This document shows positions 8,367 to 16,820 of a stretch of 64,000 nucleotides of DNA, in pieces. A program made the position numbers and the translations under genes. This DNA is from an uncultured Alphaproteobacteria bacterium. GTDB lineage: Bacteria > Pseudomonadota > Alphaproteobacteria > HIMB59 > GCA-002718135. The stretch's first letter is position 1; each line of letters opens with the position of its first letter. Where the stretch lies: assembly GCA_902600225.1 (NCBI GenBank), contig CACKIH010000004.1:24857-88856 (forward strand), read 5' to 3'. Under the pieces are notes generated by a model. The model did no database searches. It saw only the letters and a program-made list of their open reading frames with translations, and was not told the DNA's origin.

Positions 8367-9187
8367 TATTTATCTGATAATTTCAAAAAGCTTTCGTATT
8401 CTTTATCCTCAATTCCAACAGTGATCTTAGGGTCATCAAACTTTTTATCTTCAGTGTCTTTAATAAATTCCTTGTAAGCATTTACTCTTTCAACATGAAG
8501 TTTATCGAACTCTTTTTTAAAGTTTCTATAGATTCTTGAATGTCTTGGAACGTGGCCTGTGTTGTATCCAAGAATGTCTTGAGAAAATAAATATTGTCCA
8601 TCACAACCAGAACCACTGCCCATTGAAATTGTTAATAGCTTTACTTTTTTTGTAATTATTTCAGCTACTTTTGGAGGAACAACTTCAACCTCTAGACCTA
8701 TTGCTCCTGCATCATCAAGTTCTAAAGCATGTTCTAATACTTGAATTGCTTCTTTGGCATTTTTACCAATCGCTCTAAAACCACCAATCCAATTTACATG
8801 ACCTGGTATCAAACCAACATGACTAATTACTGGAACTTTTTCTTTTCTCAAACTTTTAATAATACTTGAACTATTATTTGTATAAAATGAATCACAACCA
8901 ATTGATAACAATTTGTACGCCGCTCTCACTGCTTCATCAGCAGTTGCGTATGATTTTTCAGGTGCAGCACTCATCAGGTGAGTGTTAGGTGCCGCATCTC
9001 TTATTCTTTTAACATCATCTAATTTTCCAAAAATTCCATGGTGCGGCATATCATACGCTGTACATATCATATCAATCCCAGCCTCTTCTGCTGCTATTGC
9101 CTCTTCTACATTATTTACATATACCTCATGAATTTGTCTGACACCCTTAAGCTTTAATAGGTCATATACGGTTAGTTTTTTTTTCAT
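8363..9187 (-). CDS. Divergent ketopantoate hydroxymethyltransferase (PanB)-like protein
   Basis: This 274-residue protein follows the PanB (PEP mutase/isocitrate lyase superfamily) pattern: VPVISHVGLIPGHVNWIGGF (about 118-137), DAGAIGLEVEVVPPKVAE (159-176), and TISMGSGSGCDGQYLFSQDILG (186-207). Two canonical active-site regions differ. The PanB segment with the second Mg-ligand aspartate reads SAAPEKSY here, and the segment with the catalytic-site lysine reads SFYTNNSS. It is therefore probably not pantothenate biosynthesis but a related C-C lyase or aldolase on a keto acid. It is transcribed against desaturase 1 (4-nt overlap) and divergently from desaturase 2, with a 46-nt A+T-rich shared upstream region. 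Confidence 0.7.
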   Translation of the reverse strand: MKKKLTVYDLLKLKGVRQIHEVYVNNVEEAIAAEEAGIDMICTAYDMPHHGIFGKLDDVKRIRDAAPNTHLMSAAPEKSYATADEAVRAAYKLLSIGCDSFYTNNSSSIIKSLRKEKVPVISHVGLIPGHVNWIGGFRAIGKNAKEAIQVLEHALELDDAGAIGLEVEVVPPKVAEIITKKVKLLTISMGSGSGCDGQYLFSQDILGYNTGHVPRHSRIYRNFKKEFDKLHVERVNAYKEFIKDTEDKKFDDPKITVGIEDKEYESFLKLSDKY

Positions 9188-9233
9188 AAATCTTGTTTAT
9201 TTTTTTTTTATAAAAATTATATATATTAAATAT

Positions 9234-10262
9234 ATGACTGTCATTAGAGATACAAATGTTTCTGCGGATCTTGAAGCCAAACTAGGTAAGAATATTTGGT
9301 GGAAACCAGATCTTGACAGAAAAGTATTAAAAGAACTCTGTGTTAAAAGATCCTTACCAGGAATTATTTATGTCTCATTATATTTTTTTGCTTTAGCTAT
9401 TTCAGGTTATCTAGCATATTATACCTGGGGTACTTACTGGACAATTTTATGGTTTTGGGTCTATGGAACTATTTACACTTTCAGCGGTGCTTATGACCAC
9501 GAAAGTCGACATAGAACACTTTTTAAAGAAAGATGGTTAAACGATTTATTTCAATATATTTTTTCTTTCATGACAAATTTTGAACCAGTGCGATGGAGAT
9601 GGACTCACACTTTACATCATAGTTACACATTACATACAAAAGAACCTCATGATTTTGAAATTCAAGTAGATAGACCAAGTAAGCTATTTAAATATTTCGT
9701 TAGTTTTATCCCTTTTGGACCTCTGCTATGGATACATCAGTCCTATTTAGTAGAAACATTAAAAAATTCCCTAGGTATAATGACCCCGGTAATAAGAGAT
9801 TGTGTGCCAAAAGAACATCAATGGAAAGTTTTTTTATCTTCTAGAATTCATATGTTAATATGGTTATCTATAATTTTATTTTCTATATATTTTCAAACTA
9901 TTTTACCTGTATTGTTTTTTCTTTTACCTACATTTTATGGAAACACGTTATTTTTTATGTGCGGTTTAACTCAACATGCAGGACTTGCATTTGATGTTAA
10001 AGATCACAGAGTAAATACAAGAACAGTAATTCTTAATCCAATATTAAGCTGGCTTTACATTAAATTAGAGTATCATATTGAACATCACATGTACCCTCAA
10101 GTACCTTGGTATAATCTACCAAAATTACATAAAATTATTAAGAATCAACTACCAAAACCAAACTATGGTTTAATTAGCGCCTACAAAGATATTGTGCCAG
10201 TTATTATTAAGCAGGCATTTGATCCAAACTACGTTCCTGATAGAAAAATACCAAACGTATAA
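9234..10262 (+). CDS. Membrane fatty-acid-desaturase-superfamily oxygenase, paralogue 2
   Basis: A 342-residue paralogue with histidine boxes HESRH (89-93), HTLHH (125-129) and HIEHH (281-285), plus GLTQHAG. The N-terminus is about 15 residues longer than in paralogues 1 and 3 but carries the same W-W-K-P ... VLKELCVKR signature. The first box context differs (YDHESRHRT here, WHETLHRT in paralogue 1), so substrate or regiochemistry may differ. It has its own upstream region, divergent from the PanB-like gene, and 61 nt separate it from the Gfo/Idh gene downstream. Function beyond the di-iron fold is unknown. Confidence 0.82.
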   Translation: MTVIRDTNVSADLEAKLGKNIWWKPDLDRKVLKELCVKRSLPGIIYVSLYFFALAISGYLAYYTWGTYWTILWFWVYGTIYTFSGAYDHESRHRTLFKERWLNDLFQYIFSFMTNFEPVRWRWTHTLHHSYTLHTKEPHDFEIQVDRPSKLFKYFVSFIPFGPLLWIHQSYLVETLKNSLGIMTPVIRDCVPKEHQWKVFLSSRIHMLIWLSIILFSIYFQTILPVLFFLLPTFYGNTLFFMCGLTQHAGLAFDVKDHRVNTRTVILNPILSWLYIKLEYHIEHHMYPQVPWYNLPKLHKIIKNQLPKPNYGLISAYKDIVPVIIKQAFDPNYVPDRKIPNV

Positions 10263-10323
10263 CGTAATTTTATTTTTCAATTTTTTATTTTAAATTTTGT
10301 AGTAATGTATATCATTTAACAAT

Positions 10324-11481
10324 ATGAAAAATATTGGATTGATTGGCTGCGGTAATATTGCAGAAACATATTTTAGAGCGCAAGAATATTTTAACAACAT
10401 AAATTTTGTAGCTTGTGCTGATATCAATTTAGATGCAGCTAAAAAAACAGCTGAGCAGTACAATATTGCAGCTCTATCAGTTGATGAAATATTAAATGAT
10501 AAAAATGTAGACATTATTCTTAATCTCACAATCCCTCAAGCGCATTATGAAATATCTAAAAGAGCTCTTGAGGCAAACAAACATGTTTATTGTGAAAAAC
10601 CAATGAGTGTTAAATTTGATGACGCAAAAGAATTATTAAATTTAGCAAAAAAAAATAGCTTATATATTGGTAATGCCCCAGACACTTTTTTAGGAGGAGG
10701 AGGACAGCTTACTAGAAATTTAATTGATAATAATGATATTGGACAAGTTTTAACAGGCAATTTTATATTTGCTTTTCCTGGCGTTCAAGATTTCCATCCA
10801 AGTCCTGAGTCTTGGTTTCAAGAAGGGGGAGGGCCTGTAATAGACATGGGTCCATATTTTTTTACCACACTTGTCAATCTTCTAGGGCCTGTTAAAAATA
10901 TAAGAGGCAGAGGAGCAAAATTTTTTGACAAAAGAGAATACAAAGCTGGTCCAAAAAAAGGTGAAACTTTTAATGTTGAAATCCCAACTTCGTACATGTT
11001 TAATATTGAGTTTCAAAGTAAAGCAATTGTTCAGGGTTTCATTTCATTTGATGTCTTAAATCATAAACGTAATCATATGGAGCTTTATGGTACTAAGGGT
11101 TCAATAGTAGTCCCTGACCCAAATATGTTTGGTGGTCCAGTATCTATCTCTGGCGAGTTTGGATCTGAATGGAAAGATATTAGCGTCGAAGATAAACCCC
11201 TTGGAAAAACAAATATAGTTAACCATAGTGGAAGAAGTAATGAGGCGCCTGAACAAGCAAACTATAGGGGTATTGGTCTTGCAGAAATGATTGATGCAAT
11301 TGAAAATAATAGAATGCATAGATGTAATGGAGAACTTGCTCTTCACGTTTTGGATGTAATCGAGTGTGCCATGATTTCTTCAATTTATAAAGTGGAGGTT
11401 GAACTCCGCTCCTCATGCGTGAAACCTGAACCTATGCATGATGATTTTGTAAGATATATCCTGAAAAAAGACACATCTTAA
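10324..11481 (+). CDS. Gfo/Idh/MocA family NAD(P)-dependent oxidoreductase
   Basis: A 385-residue protein. The Rossmann motif GLIGCGNIAE is at residues 4-13, the catalytic-lysine motif CEKP is near residue 94, and a C-terminal alpha/beta domain contains GGGPVIDMGPYF and the late APEQANYRGIGLAEMIDAIE segment. The family oxidises or reduces hydroxyls of sugars and cyclitols, or cleaves glycosides by redox mechanisms. The protein at 23380 is a close paralogue through most of its length (for example DIGPVL-type and NYRGIG segments), suggesting equivalent steps in two pathways. It lies between desaturase 2 and the third importer. Substrate unknown. Confidence 0.85.
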   Translation: MKNIGLIGCGNIAETYFRAQEYFNNINFVACADINLDAAKKTAEQYNIAALSVDEILNDKNVDIILNLTIPQAHYEISKRALEANKHVYCEKPMSVKFDDAKELLNLAKKNSLYIGNAPDTFLGGGGQLTRNLIDNNDIGQVLTGNFIFAFPGVQDFHPSPESWFQEGGGPVIDMGPYFFTTLVNLLGPVKNIRGRGAKFFDKREYKAGPKKGETFNVEIPTSYMFNIEFQSKAIVQGFISFDVLNHKRNHMELYGTKGSIVVPDPNMFGGPVSISGEFGSEWKDISVEDKPLGKTNIVNHSGRSNEAPEQANYRGIGLAEMIDAIENNRMHRCNGELALHVLDVIECAMISSIYKVEVELRSSCVKPEPMHDDFVRYILKKDTS

Positions 11482-11497
11482 TTCTTAAGCCGACTGC

Positions 11498-11519
11498 GCT
11501 ATTTTTTCATTAAAATAGC
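11498..11519 (+). other. Small hairpin after Gfo/Idh gene
   Basis: GCTATTTT (11498-11505), loop TTCATT, AAAATAGC (11512-11519) forms an 8-bp stem in the 102-nt gap before the third importer. There is no T-run, so it is at best a weak terminator or an mRNA end-protecting structure. Confidence 0.4.
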
Positions 11520-11583
11520 CAACATTTCTCCTTGTTTTACCAACCTATTCTTGCTAGGAAATTATTATTTATAGGAGGAATGC

Positions 11584-12549
11584 ATGAAAAAATTTGCTTC
11601 AATTATTCTTGCCTCAGTAGCTTTTTTTGCTACTTCAGCAAAGGCAGAATATAAATTTAACTTTGTAATGCACAGTGATACGAACAATGCTTTTTGGGCA
11701 GCTGTTCACAAAGGTTTTAAAGATGCTTGTGCACAAGTTGGCGCTGATTGCCAAATGTTAACTCTATCTGGTGATGGAGATCAACAAGAGCAATTACAAA
11801 ACTTGGAATCATCAATTGCTCAAGGTGTTGACGGTATCGTAACTACAATTACTAACCCAACTATCTTTGATGCTGCAGTTGATGAAGCTTTAGCTGCTGG
11901 TATTCCAGTAATTACAGCTAACACAGATGATCCAGAAGGTGCAGCAGGTAGTAATAGACTTGCTTATGTTGGACAAGATTTAGAAGCAGCAGGTTATGAA
12001 CTTGCAGCAACTTTATCAAAACAATTCCCTGATGGTCCTGTACACGTATTAATTGGTGTCGCTGATATGAACCAATCTTGGGCTTACACAAGAGCTAATG
12101 GTATTGCTAGATTCATGGATGATTTCAAAGCTGCTAACCCAGACAGAGAAATTACATATGAAAAAATTGAATCTGGTATGGACCTTTCAACTGTTGGAAA
12201 CAGAGTTGCTTCATACGTACAAACTAACCCAAACACTACTGCTTACTTTGATGTAGGATTTTGGGAAGCAGGTGCTGCACAAGGTATAAGAAACCTTGGT
12301 TATGAGCCTGGTCAAATGTTGCTAGCAGGATTTGACTTAGTTGACGTTGTATTTGAAGAAATGGAAAAAGGTTATGTTCAACTTACAGTTGACCAACAAC
12401 CATACTATCAAGGATACATGTCTGTACACCAACTATATTTAATGAATAAATATGGTTTAAGTGCATTAGATATTAATACTGGTAAAGCTATGATTGGACC
12501 GGATGATGTTGCAAAAATCCGTTCATTCAAAGGTATGTCAGTTAGATAA
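11584..12549 (+). CDS. Periplasmic sugar-binding protein (RbsB-like), third importer
   Basis: A 321-residue binding protein with a signal peptide ending near residue 21 (SAKAE). Family hallmarks are FVMHSDTNNAFWAAVHKGFKDA, SIAQGVDGIVTTITNP, GIPVITANTDDPE and LLAGFDLVDVV. It has a strong AGGAGG ribosome site just before the ATG. It is the first gene of the third importer, followed by a terminator-like hairpin, the permease and the ATPase, then a PhyH dioxygenase and desaturase 3. The ligand cannot be predicted. Confidence 0.88.
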   Translation: MKKFASIILASVAFFATSAKAEYKFNFVMHSDTNNAFWAAVHKGFKDACAQVGADCQMLTLSGDGDQQEQLQNLESSIAQGVDGIVTTITNPTIFDAAVDEALAAGIPVITANTDDPEGAAGSNRLAYVGQDLEAAGYELAATLSKQFPDGPVHVLIGVADMNQSWAYTRANGIARFMDDFKAANPDREITYEKIESGMDLSTVGNRVASYVQTNPNTTAYFDVGFWEAGAAQGIRNLGYEPGQMLLAGFDLVDVVFEEMEKGYVQLTVDQQPYYQGYMSVHQLYLMNKYGLSALDINTGKAMIGPDDVAKIRSFKGMSVR

Positions 12550-12564
12550 TCTAACTATAACTTT

Positions 12565-12594
12565 AGCCGGATAGTTCCTATCCGGCTTCTTTTT
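12565..12594 (+). terminator. Intrinsic terminator between binding protein and permease
   Basis: AGCCGGATA (12565-12573), loop GTTCC, TATCCGGCT (12579-12587), then TCTTTTT to 12594. It lies 15 nt after the binding-protein stop and 9 nt before the permease ATG, so permease expression must depend on readthrough. Confidence 0.88.
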
Positions 12595-12603
12595 AAAAAA
12601 AAT

Positions 12604-13635
12604 ATGAACACTAATAATTTAAAATCAATTTTAATGCGTCCTGAGATAAGTACCTTCATTATGTTTGTGGTGATTATGACAGGTTTTTTTATTGCTAATG
12701 AGAATTTTTTAAGTGCCCGAAATATTCGAATTGTTATGGGTATTACTCCTGAATATATTATTGTAGCTATTGGTATTGCAATACTCATGATATCAGGTGA
12801 GTTTGATCTTTCTGTAGGCTCGGTATTTGCACTTGTTCCAATGACCATGGTTCAACTTGTTCACCAAGGTATGCCGCCATGGGTTGCAATTGCATTAGGT
12901 CTTTCAATTGGTATTGCAGTTGGTTTTGTTAATGGTTTCATAACATTAAGGTTTGGTATCCCTTCATTTATTGCAACACTAGGAATGCTCTATATTGCTA
13001 GAAGTTTAACAACAGTTGCAACAGGTGGCTTTCCACCTCCTTTCCCACATGAATTACCAAACGAACTATTTGTTTTTCAATTTGAAGTATTCAGAGCTTC
13101 ATTATTTTGGATGTTAGGGGTAGCCTTTATTGCTGGAATTATGTTGCATAGAAGTAATTTAGGTAACTGGATTTATTCAACTGGCGGCGATACAGCAGCT
13201 GCATCATCCATGGGTATTAAGACCAATAATGTTAAAATGTTTTGTTTCATTCTTTGTGGTTTTTTAGCTGGATTTGCAGGAATGATCCAAACATTTAGAA
13301 TTGAAGCTCCACTACCCTCGCAAGGTTATTTACTTGAACTAGAATCAATAGCTGCTGCAGTTATTGGAGGAGTAAGTTTATTTGGAGGAGTAGGAACTAT
13401 TTTTGGTGCAGCAATTGGAGCAATCTTAATTCGCTTTCTAGAAAGTGGAATTATCATGGCAAGGATAGACGCTGAATGGTTTAGAGCAGGATTAGGATCA
13501 TTAATTATTATTTCTGTAGTTTTCAATACTTGGGTTGTTAGAAGAGGTGAAAACATGGTTCATAAAAATCAAGCAGAAGAAAATGAAAATAATTCTCAAA
13601 ATAATGAAACTGTAACGGAGAGTAAAGATGAGTAA
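12604..13635 (+). CDS. Sugar ABC transporter permease (CUT2), third importer
   Basis: A 343-residue inner-membrane permease of the RbsC/FrcC family: segments GEFDLSVGSVFAL, the loop YSTGGDTAAASSMGIKTNNV, and AAAVIGGVSLFGGVGT. The extra C-terminal tail (about residues 315-343) is hydrophilic and rich in Asn, Glu and Gln. Its end overlaps the ATPase gene by 8 nt, and GGAG in that tail is the ATPase ribosome site. No Shine-Dalgarno precedes its own ATG, which sits just after a terminator. Confidence 0.88.
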   Translation: MNTNNLKSILMRPEISTFIMFVVIMTGFFIANENFLSARNIRIVMGITPEYIIVAIGIAILMISGEFDLSVGSVFALVPMTMVQLVHQGMPPWVAIALGLSIGIAVGFVNGFITLRFGIPSFIATLGMLYIARSLTTVATGGFPPPFPHELPNELFVFQFEVFRASLFWMLGVAFIAGIMLHRSNLGNWIYSTGGDTAAASSMGIKTNNVKMFCFILCGFLAGFAGMIQTFRIEAPLPSQGYLLELESIAAAVIGGVSLFGGVGTIFGAAIGAILIRFLESGIIMARIDAEWFRAGLGSLIIISVVFNTWVVRRGENMVHKNQAEENENNSQNNETVTESKDE

Positions 13636-14371
13636 TGAAAACATAATTGAGTGTAAAGATCTTAATAAATACTACTCTGGTGTTCACGCTCTTAAAAATC
13701 TTAGTCTGAAAATTAAAAAAGATTCAGTTGTTGGTCTCATTGGAGACAATGGAGCTGGTAAATCAACATTGATAAAAATTTTATCAGGAGCTCATTCACC
13801 TGATTCAGGACACATATACTTTGAAGGTAATGAAGTAAAATTTAAATCTACTAAAGAAGCTATGAATCTTGGTATTGAAACTATTTACCAATACTCAGCT
13901 CTTATTCCTCAAATGTCCATTGCTAGAAATATTTTTATTGGAAGAGAACAAACCACTTTCTCTCTTGGTTCTATAGGATTAATGAAAACTAAATCTATGG
14001 ATAAAGCTGCTATGGATGCTTTAAATGATGTTGAACTTCATTTAAGATCTCCAGATACACCAGTAAATCAATTATCTGGTGGAGAAAGACAAGGTGTCGT
14101 TATTGCAAGAGCAATGTATTTTAAATCAAAAGTTTTAATACTTGATGAGCCAACTAACCACTTATCTGTTAAAGAAACCAACAAAGTGTTACGATTTGTT
14201 GAGGGTTTGAAAAAACAAGGTGTGACTTCAATTTTTATTACACATAACTTAAGTCATGTATATCCTATAGCGGATCATCTTTGTGTTATGGCAAGAGGTG
14301 AGAAAATTGCTGATTTAGCTAAAGAAGATACAAATATTGATGAATTAACTGATTTATTGGTAAATGGGTAA
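13628..14371 (+). CDS. Sugar ABC transporter ATP-binding protein (CUT2, half-size), third importer
   Basis: A 247-residue ATPase with Walker A GDNGAGKST, signature LSGGERQGVVIAR and Walker B VLILDEPTNHLS. Two positions differ from the other two CUT2 ATPases in this window: the Q-loop context is IYQYSAL rather than VYQDLAL, and DEPT is followed by NHL rather than AA. It is the most divergent of the three. It overlaps the permease by 8 nt. A PhyH dioxygenase gene follows after 30 nt. Confidence 0.9.
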   Translation: MSNENIIECKDLNKYYSGVHALKNLSLKIKKDSVVGLIGDNGAGKSTLIKILSGAHSPDSGHIYFEGNEVKFKSTKEAMNLGIETIYQYSALIPQMSIARNIFIGREQTTFSLGSIGLMKTKSMDKAAMDALNDVELHLRSPDTPVNQLSGGERQGVVIARAMYFKSKVLILDEPTNHLSVKETNKVLRFVEGLKKQGVTSIFITHNLSHVYPIADHLCVMARGEKIADLAKEDTNIDELTDLLVNG

Positions 14372-14401
14372 ATATATTTCAATTTCTTTGTGGGGGAATA
14401 A

Positions 14402-15337
14402 ATGATTAGTAAAGAACAAATCGAACAATATAACGAAGAAGGATACACGATTGTAGAAGATGTATTTGATAAAGATGAATTAAATCCAATTCTAAATGAA
14501 TTTGATGAAATTGTAGATGACTTTGCAGAAAAGGCTTTTCAAGCTGGTAAAATTCAAAACAAGCATGAAGACAAAGATGTATTCAAAAGATTAGCTTCAT
14601 TGGAAAAAGATTTTAAAGGTTCTTCAGTATTAATTCATCACAGAGGTGAGTTAAAGCCTGCTCTTGCCAACCTTTGGGGATCAAAAAAACTTTTAGATAT
14701 GGTAGAAAACTGGGTTGGTAAGGATATTTCTGGTCATCCTGTTTGGAATATTAGATCAAAAACTCCTCAAACTGCAAGAATGACTGTTCCGTGGCATCAA
14801 GATTCAGCATATTTAAAAGAGGGGGCAGAAAAAACTACCCAACCTGCTGCATGGATACCCTTTCTAGACGTAAACAAAAATAATGGTTGTATGCAAGTTG
14901 TTCCTGGTGGACACAGACCTGAGAGAGTCTTGAATCACAAGCTTGAAAAAAAAGATGGATCAGTAAAAGATTCTTGGTATTTGTTTATTGAAGAAAAAGA
15001 TATTCCAGATGAAAAAGTAGTTACATGTGAAATGAAAGTTGGTTCTGTCTTATTTCTTCATCAGCTAGTACCTCATCGATCTCTTGAAAATTTATCTGAT
15101 GATGTAAGATGGAGTGTTGATTTAAGATTTCAAAATCCAAAAGATGAAGCTGGTTTTCATACTGGTCTTGTTGATCCAATTATTATGAGAAAATCGGAAG
15201 ACCCTAGTTACACCGCTGATTGGGACTCATGGTTTAAAGGTTATGAAGAAGAGCATACTAAATTTAGAGGAACATCAAAAAAGGATCAATTTGACTCTTC
15301 TGTTGATGGATCTTGGCTTGATCGTTGGGATAACTAG
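14402..15337 (+). CDS. Phytanoyl-CoA dioxygenase (PhyH) family Fe(II)/2-oxoglutarate oxygenase
   Basis: A 311-residue protein with the facial triad H132/D134 in PWHQDSAY and a distal histidine, H225, in LVPHRSLEN. R236 (DDVRWSVDLRF) is placed to bind 2-oxoglutarate. The family hydroxylates diverse small molecules and can demethylate through hydroxylation. A GGGGG-containing ribosome site precedes the ATG. It sits between the third importer ATPase and desaturase 3 (14-nt gap), so uptake and two different iron oxygenases probably share one transcript. The paralogue at 22416 is only distantly similar. Confidence 0.85.
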   Translation: MISKEQIEQYNEEGYTIVEDVFDKDELNPILNEFDEIVDDFAEKAFQAGKIQNKHEDKDVFKRLASLEKDFKGSSVLIHHRGELKPALANLWGSKKLLDMVENWVGKDISGHPVWNIRSKTPQTARMTVPWHQDSAYLKEGAEKTTQPAAWIPFLDVNKNNGCMQVVPGGHRPERVLNHKLEKKDGSVKDSWYLFIEEKDIPDEKVVTCEMKVGSVLFLHQLVPHRSLENLSDDVRWSVDLRFQNPKDEAGFHTGLVDPIIMRKSEDPSYTADWDSWFKGYEEEHTKFRGTSKKDQFDSSVDGSWLDRWDN

Positions 15338-15351
15338 ACTAAATATTTATA

Positions 15352-16335
15352 ATGCACGTTAATTTAGATGACTGGTACAAACCTGAAGTTGATAAAAAGG
15401 TATTAAAAAATCTATCAAAGAGAAAAGATCTTCCAGGATTAATACATTTCTTTTTTTATTTTTTATCTTTATTTGCATCAGGTTATCTAGCGTACTTAAC
15501 TTTAGGAACTTGGTGGACATATTTGTTCTTTTTTATTTACGGTACAATTTACGCATTTAGTGTAGCGAACTGGCACGAAACTGTTCATCGAACTGCTTTT
15601 AAGACACGTTGGATAAATGAAGTTTTTTATCACATTAGTTCTTTTATGTGTGACTTTGAAGGTTTTAGATGGCGGTGGAGTCATACTTTTCATCATTCAA
15701 AAACATTACAAACAGAAGATGATTATGATCACGAAATACAAGTTTCAAGACCTATTGAGTTATTTGCATTCTTTTTGAATTTTATACCTCTTACAGATTT
15801 ATTATATCCACATAAATTAATTAAGTTTGAAGTTCTAAAACATGCTTTTGGAAAATTTACTCCAGTCATTGATATAACTGCACCTAAAGAAGAAAAGAAA
15901 AAAATTCTTTGGAATTCCAGATTGTATGTCTTTATTTGGGTTTTGGTATTTGCTTACTCTTTTTATATCGGTTCTTTTTTACCAATTATTTATATTATTC
16001 TACCTACTTATATTGGAAAGCCAATTTGGTTTGCTGTTAATGTTACGCAACACCTAGCTGCAAAAGTTGACACAAAGGATCACCGTTTAAGTACTTATTC
16101 TGTGAGAATCAATCCAATTTTAAGTTTTCTATATTGGCACATGGAATATCATTTAGAACATCATATGTTTCCAATGATCCCGTCTTATAATTTAAAGAAA
16201 TTACGAAAAGAAATTGATAATGAACTACCTAAACCTTTTACTAGTCTTTTCGATTTTTATAGAAAAGTTTTACCAGCTGTTATCTCTTTAGCAACAGATC
16301 AAAATAAATACTACAAAGTAAAATTAAATAACTAA
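15352..16335 (+). CDS. Membrane fatty-acid-desaturase-superfamily oxygenase, paralogue 3
   Basis: A 327-residue protein with histidine boxes HETVH (75-79), HTFHH (111-115) and HLEHH (267-271), plus NVTQH. It is closer to paralogue 1 (7395) than to paralogue 2, sharing NWHETxHRTAFK and YDHEIQ. The N-terminus reads DDWYKP with VLKNLSKRK, the signature common to all three. It is the last gene of the third importer transcript and ends 2 nt before the convergent gloA-like gene. Membrane oxygenase function is firm by motif; the substrate is not. Confidence 0.82.
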   Translation: MHVNLDDWYKPEVDKKVLKNLSKRKDLPGLIHFFFYFLSLFASGYLAYLTLGTWWTYLFFFIYGTIYAFSVANWHETVHRTAFKTRWINEVFYHISSFMCDFEGFRWRWSHTFHHSKTLQTEDDYDHEIQVSRPIELFAFFLNFIPLTDLLYPHKLIKFEVLKHAFGKFTPVIDITAPKEEKKKILWNSRLYVFIWVLVFAYSFYIGSFLPIIYIILPTYIGKPIWFAVNVTQHLAAKVDTKDHRLSTYSVRINPILSFLYWHMEYHLEHHMFPMIPSYNLKKLRKEIDNELPKPFTSLFDFYRKVLPAVISLATDQNKYYKVKLNN

Positions 16336-16337
16336 AT

Positions 16338-16763
16338 TTACCAAGATCCAGAGTTTTCCATTGATTTCCAAGGCTCTTGTTGTGGTAATGATTCACCCTC
16401 TTGCAAGATTTCAATTGAAATTCCATCAGGAGAACGAACAAATGCCATGTGCCCATCTCTTGGAGGTCTGTTTATAGTAACGCCATTATTCATAAGTTTT
16501 TCACAAACTTCATATATATTTTTAACACTGTAAGCGAGATGACCAAAATTTCTTCCACCAGTATATTTTTCAGGATCCCAGTTATACGTTAATTCTAATA
16601 AACCAGTTTTTTCATCACTATTTTCTGCCGCTAAAAATATTAATGTAAACCTACCTTTTTCATTTTCTACTCTTCTAACTTCTTTCAATCCAAGTTTATT
16701 ACAATAAAAGTCTAGTGATGCATCAATATTTTCTACTCTCACCATTGTATGCAAATATTTCAT
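16338..16763 (-). CDS. gloA: Lactoylglutathione lyase / glyoxalase I (VOC family)
   Basis: A 141-residue VOC protein with the expected metal ligands: H5 (YLHTMVRV), the glutamate in LLELTYNW, the histidine in GHLAYSV and the glutamate in ISIEILQ. GloA isomerises the methylglyoxal-glutathione hemithioacetal to lactoylglutathione. The length matches the family. It lies convergent to desaturase 3 and downstream of the glycosidase gene on the same strand, with a 57-nt gap. Another VOC activity is possible but the ligand set fits GloA. Confidence 0.82.
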   Translation of the reverse strand: MKYLHTMVRVENIDASLDFYCNKLGLKEVRRVENEKGRFTLIFLAAENSDEKTGLLELTYNWDPEKYTGGRNFGHLAYSVKNIYEVCEKLMNNGVTINRPPRDGHMAFVRSPDGISIEILQEGESLPQQEPWKSMENSGSW

Positions 16764-16820
16764 TGTAGATAAATATAATACTAATAATAATTTTAAATCA
16801 ATTATTATTTATTTATAAAG

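Noticed and set aside
12555-12848. 97-aa minus-strand frame over the terminator and permease start
   Set aside because: It runs across a plus-strand terminator and the start of an unmistakable permease; shadow frame.
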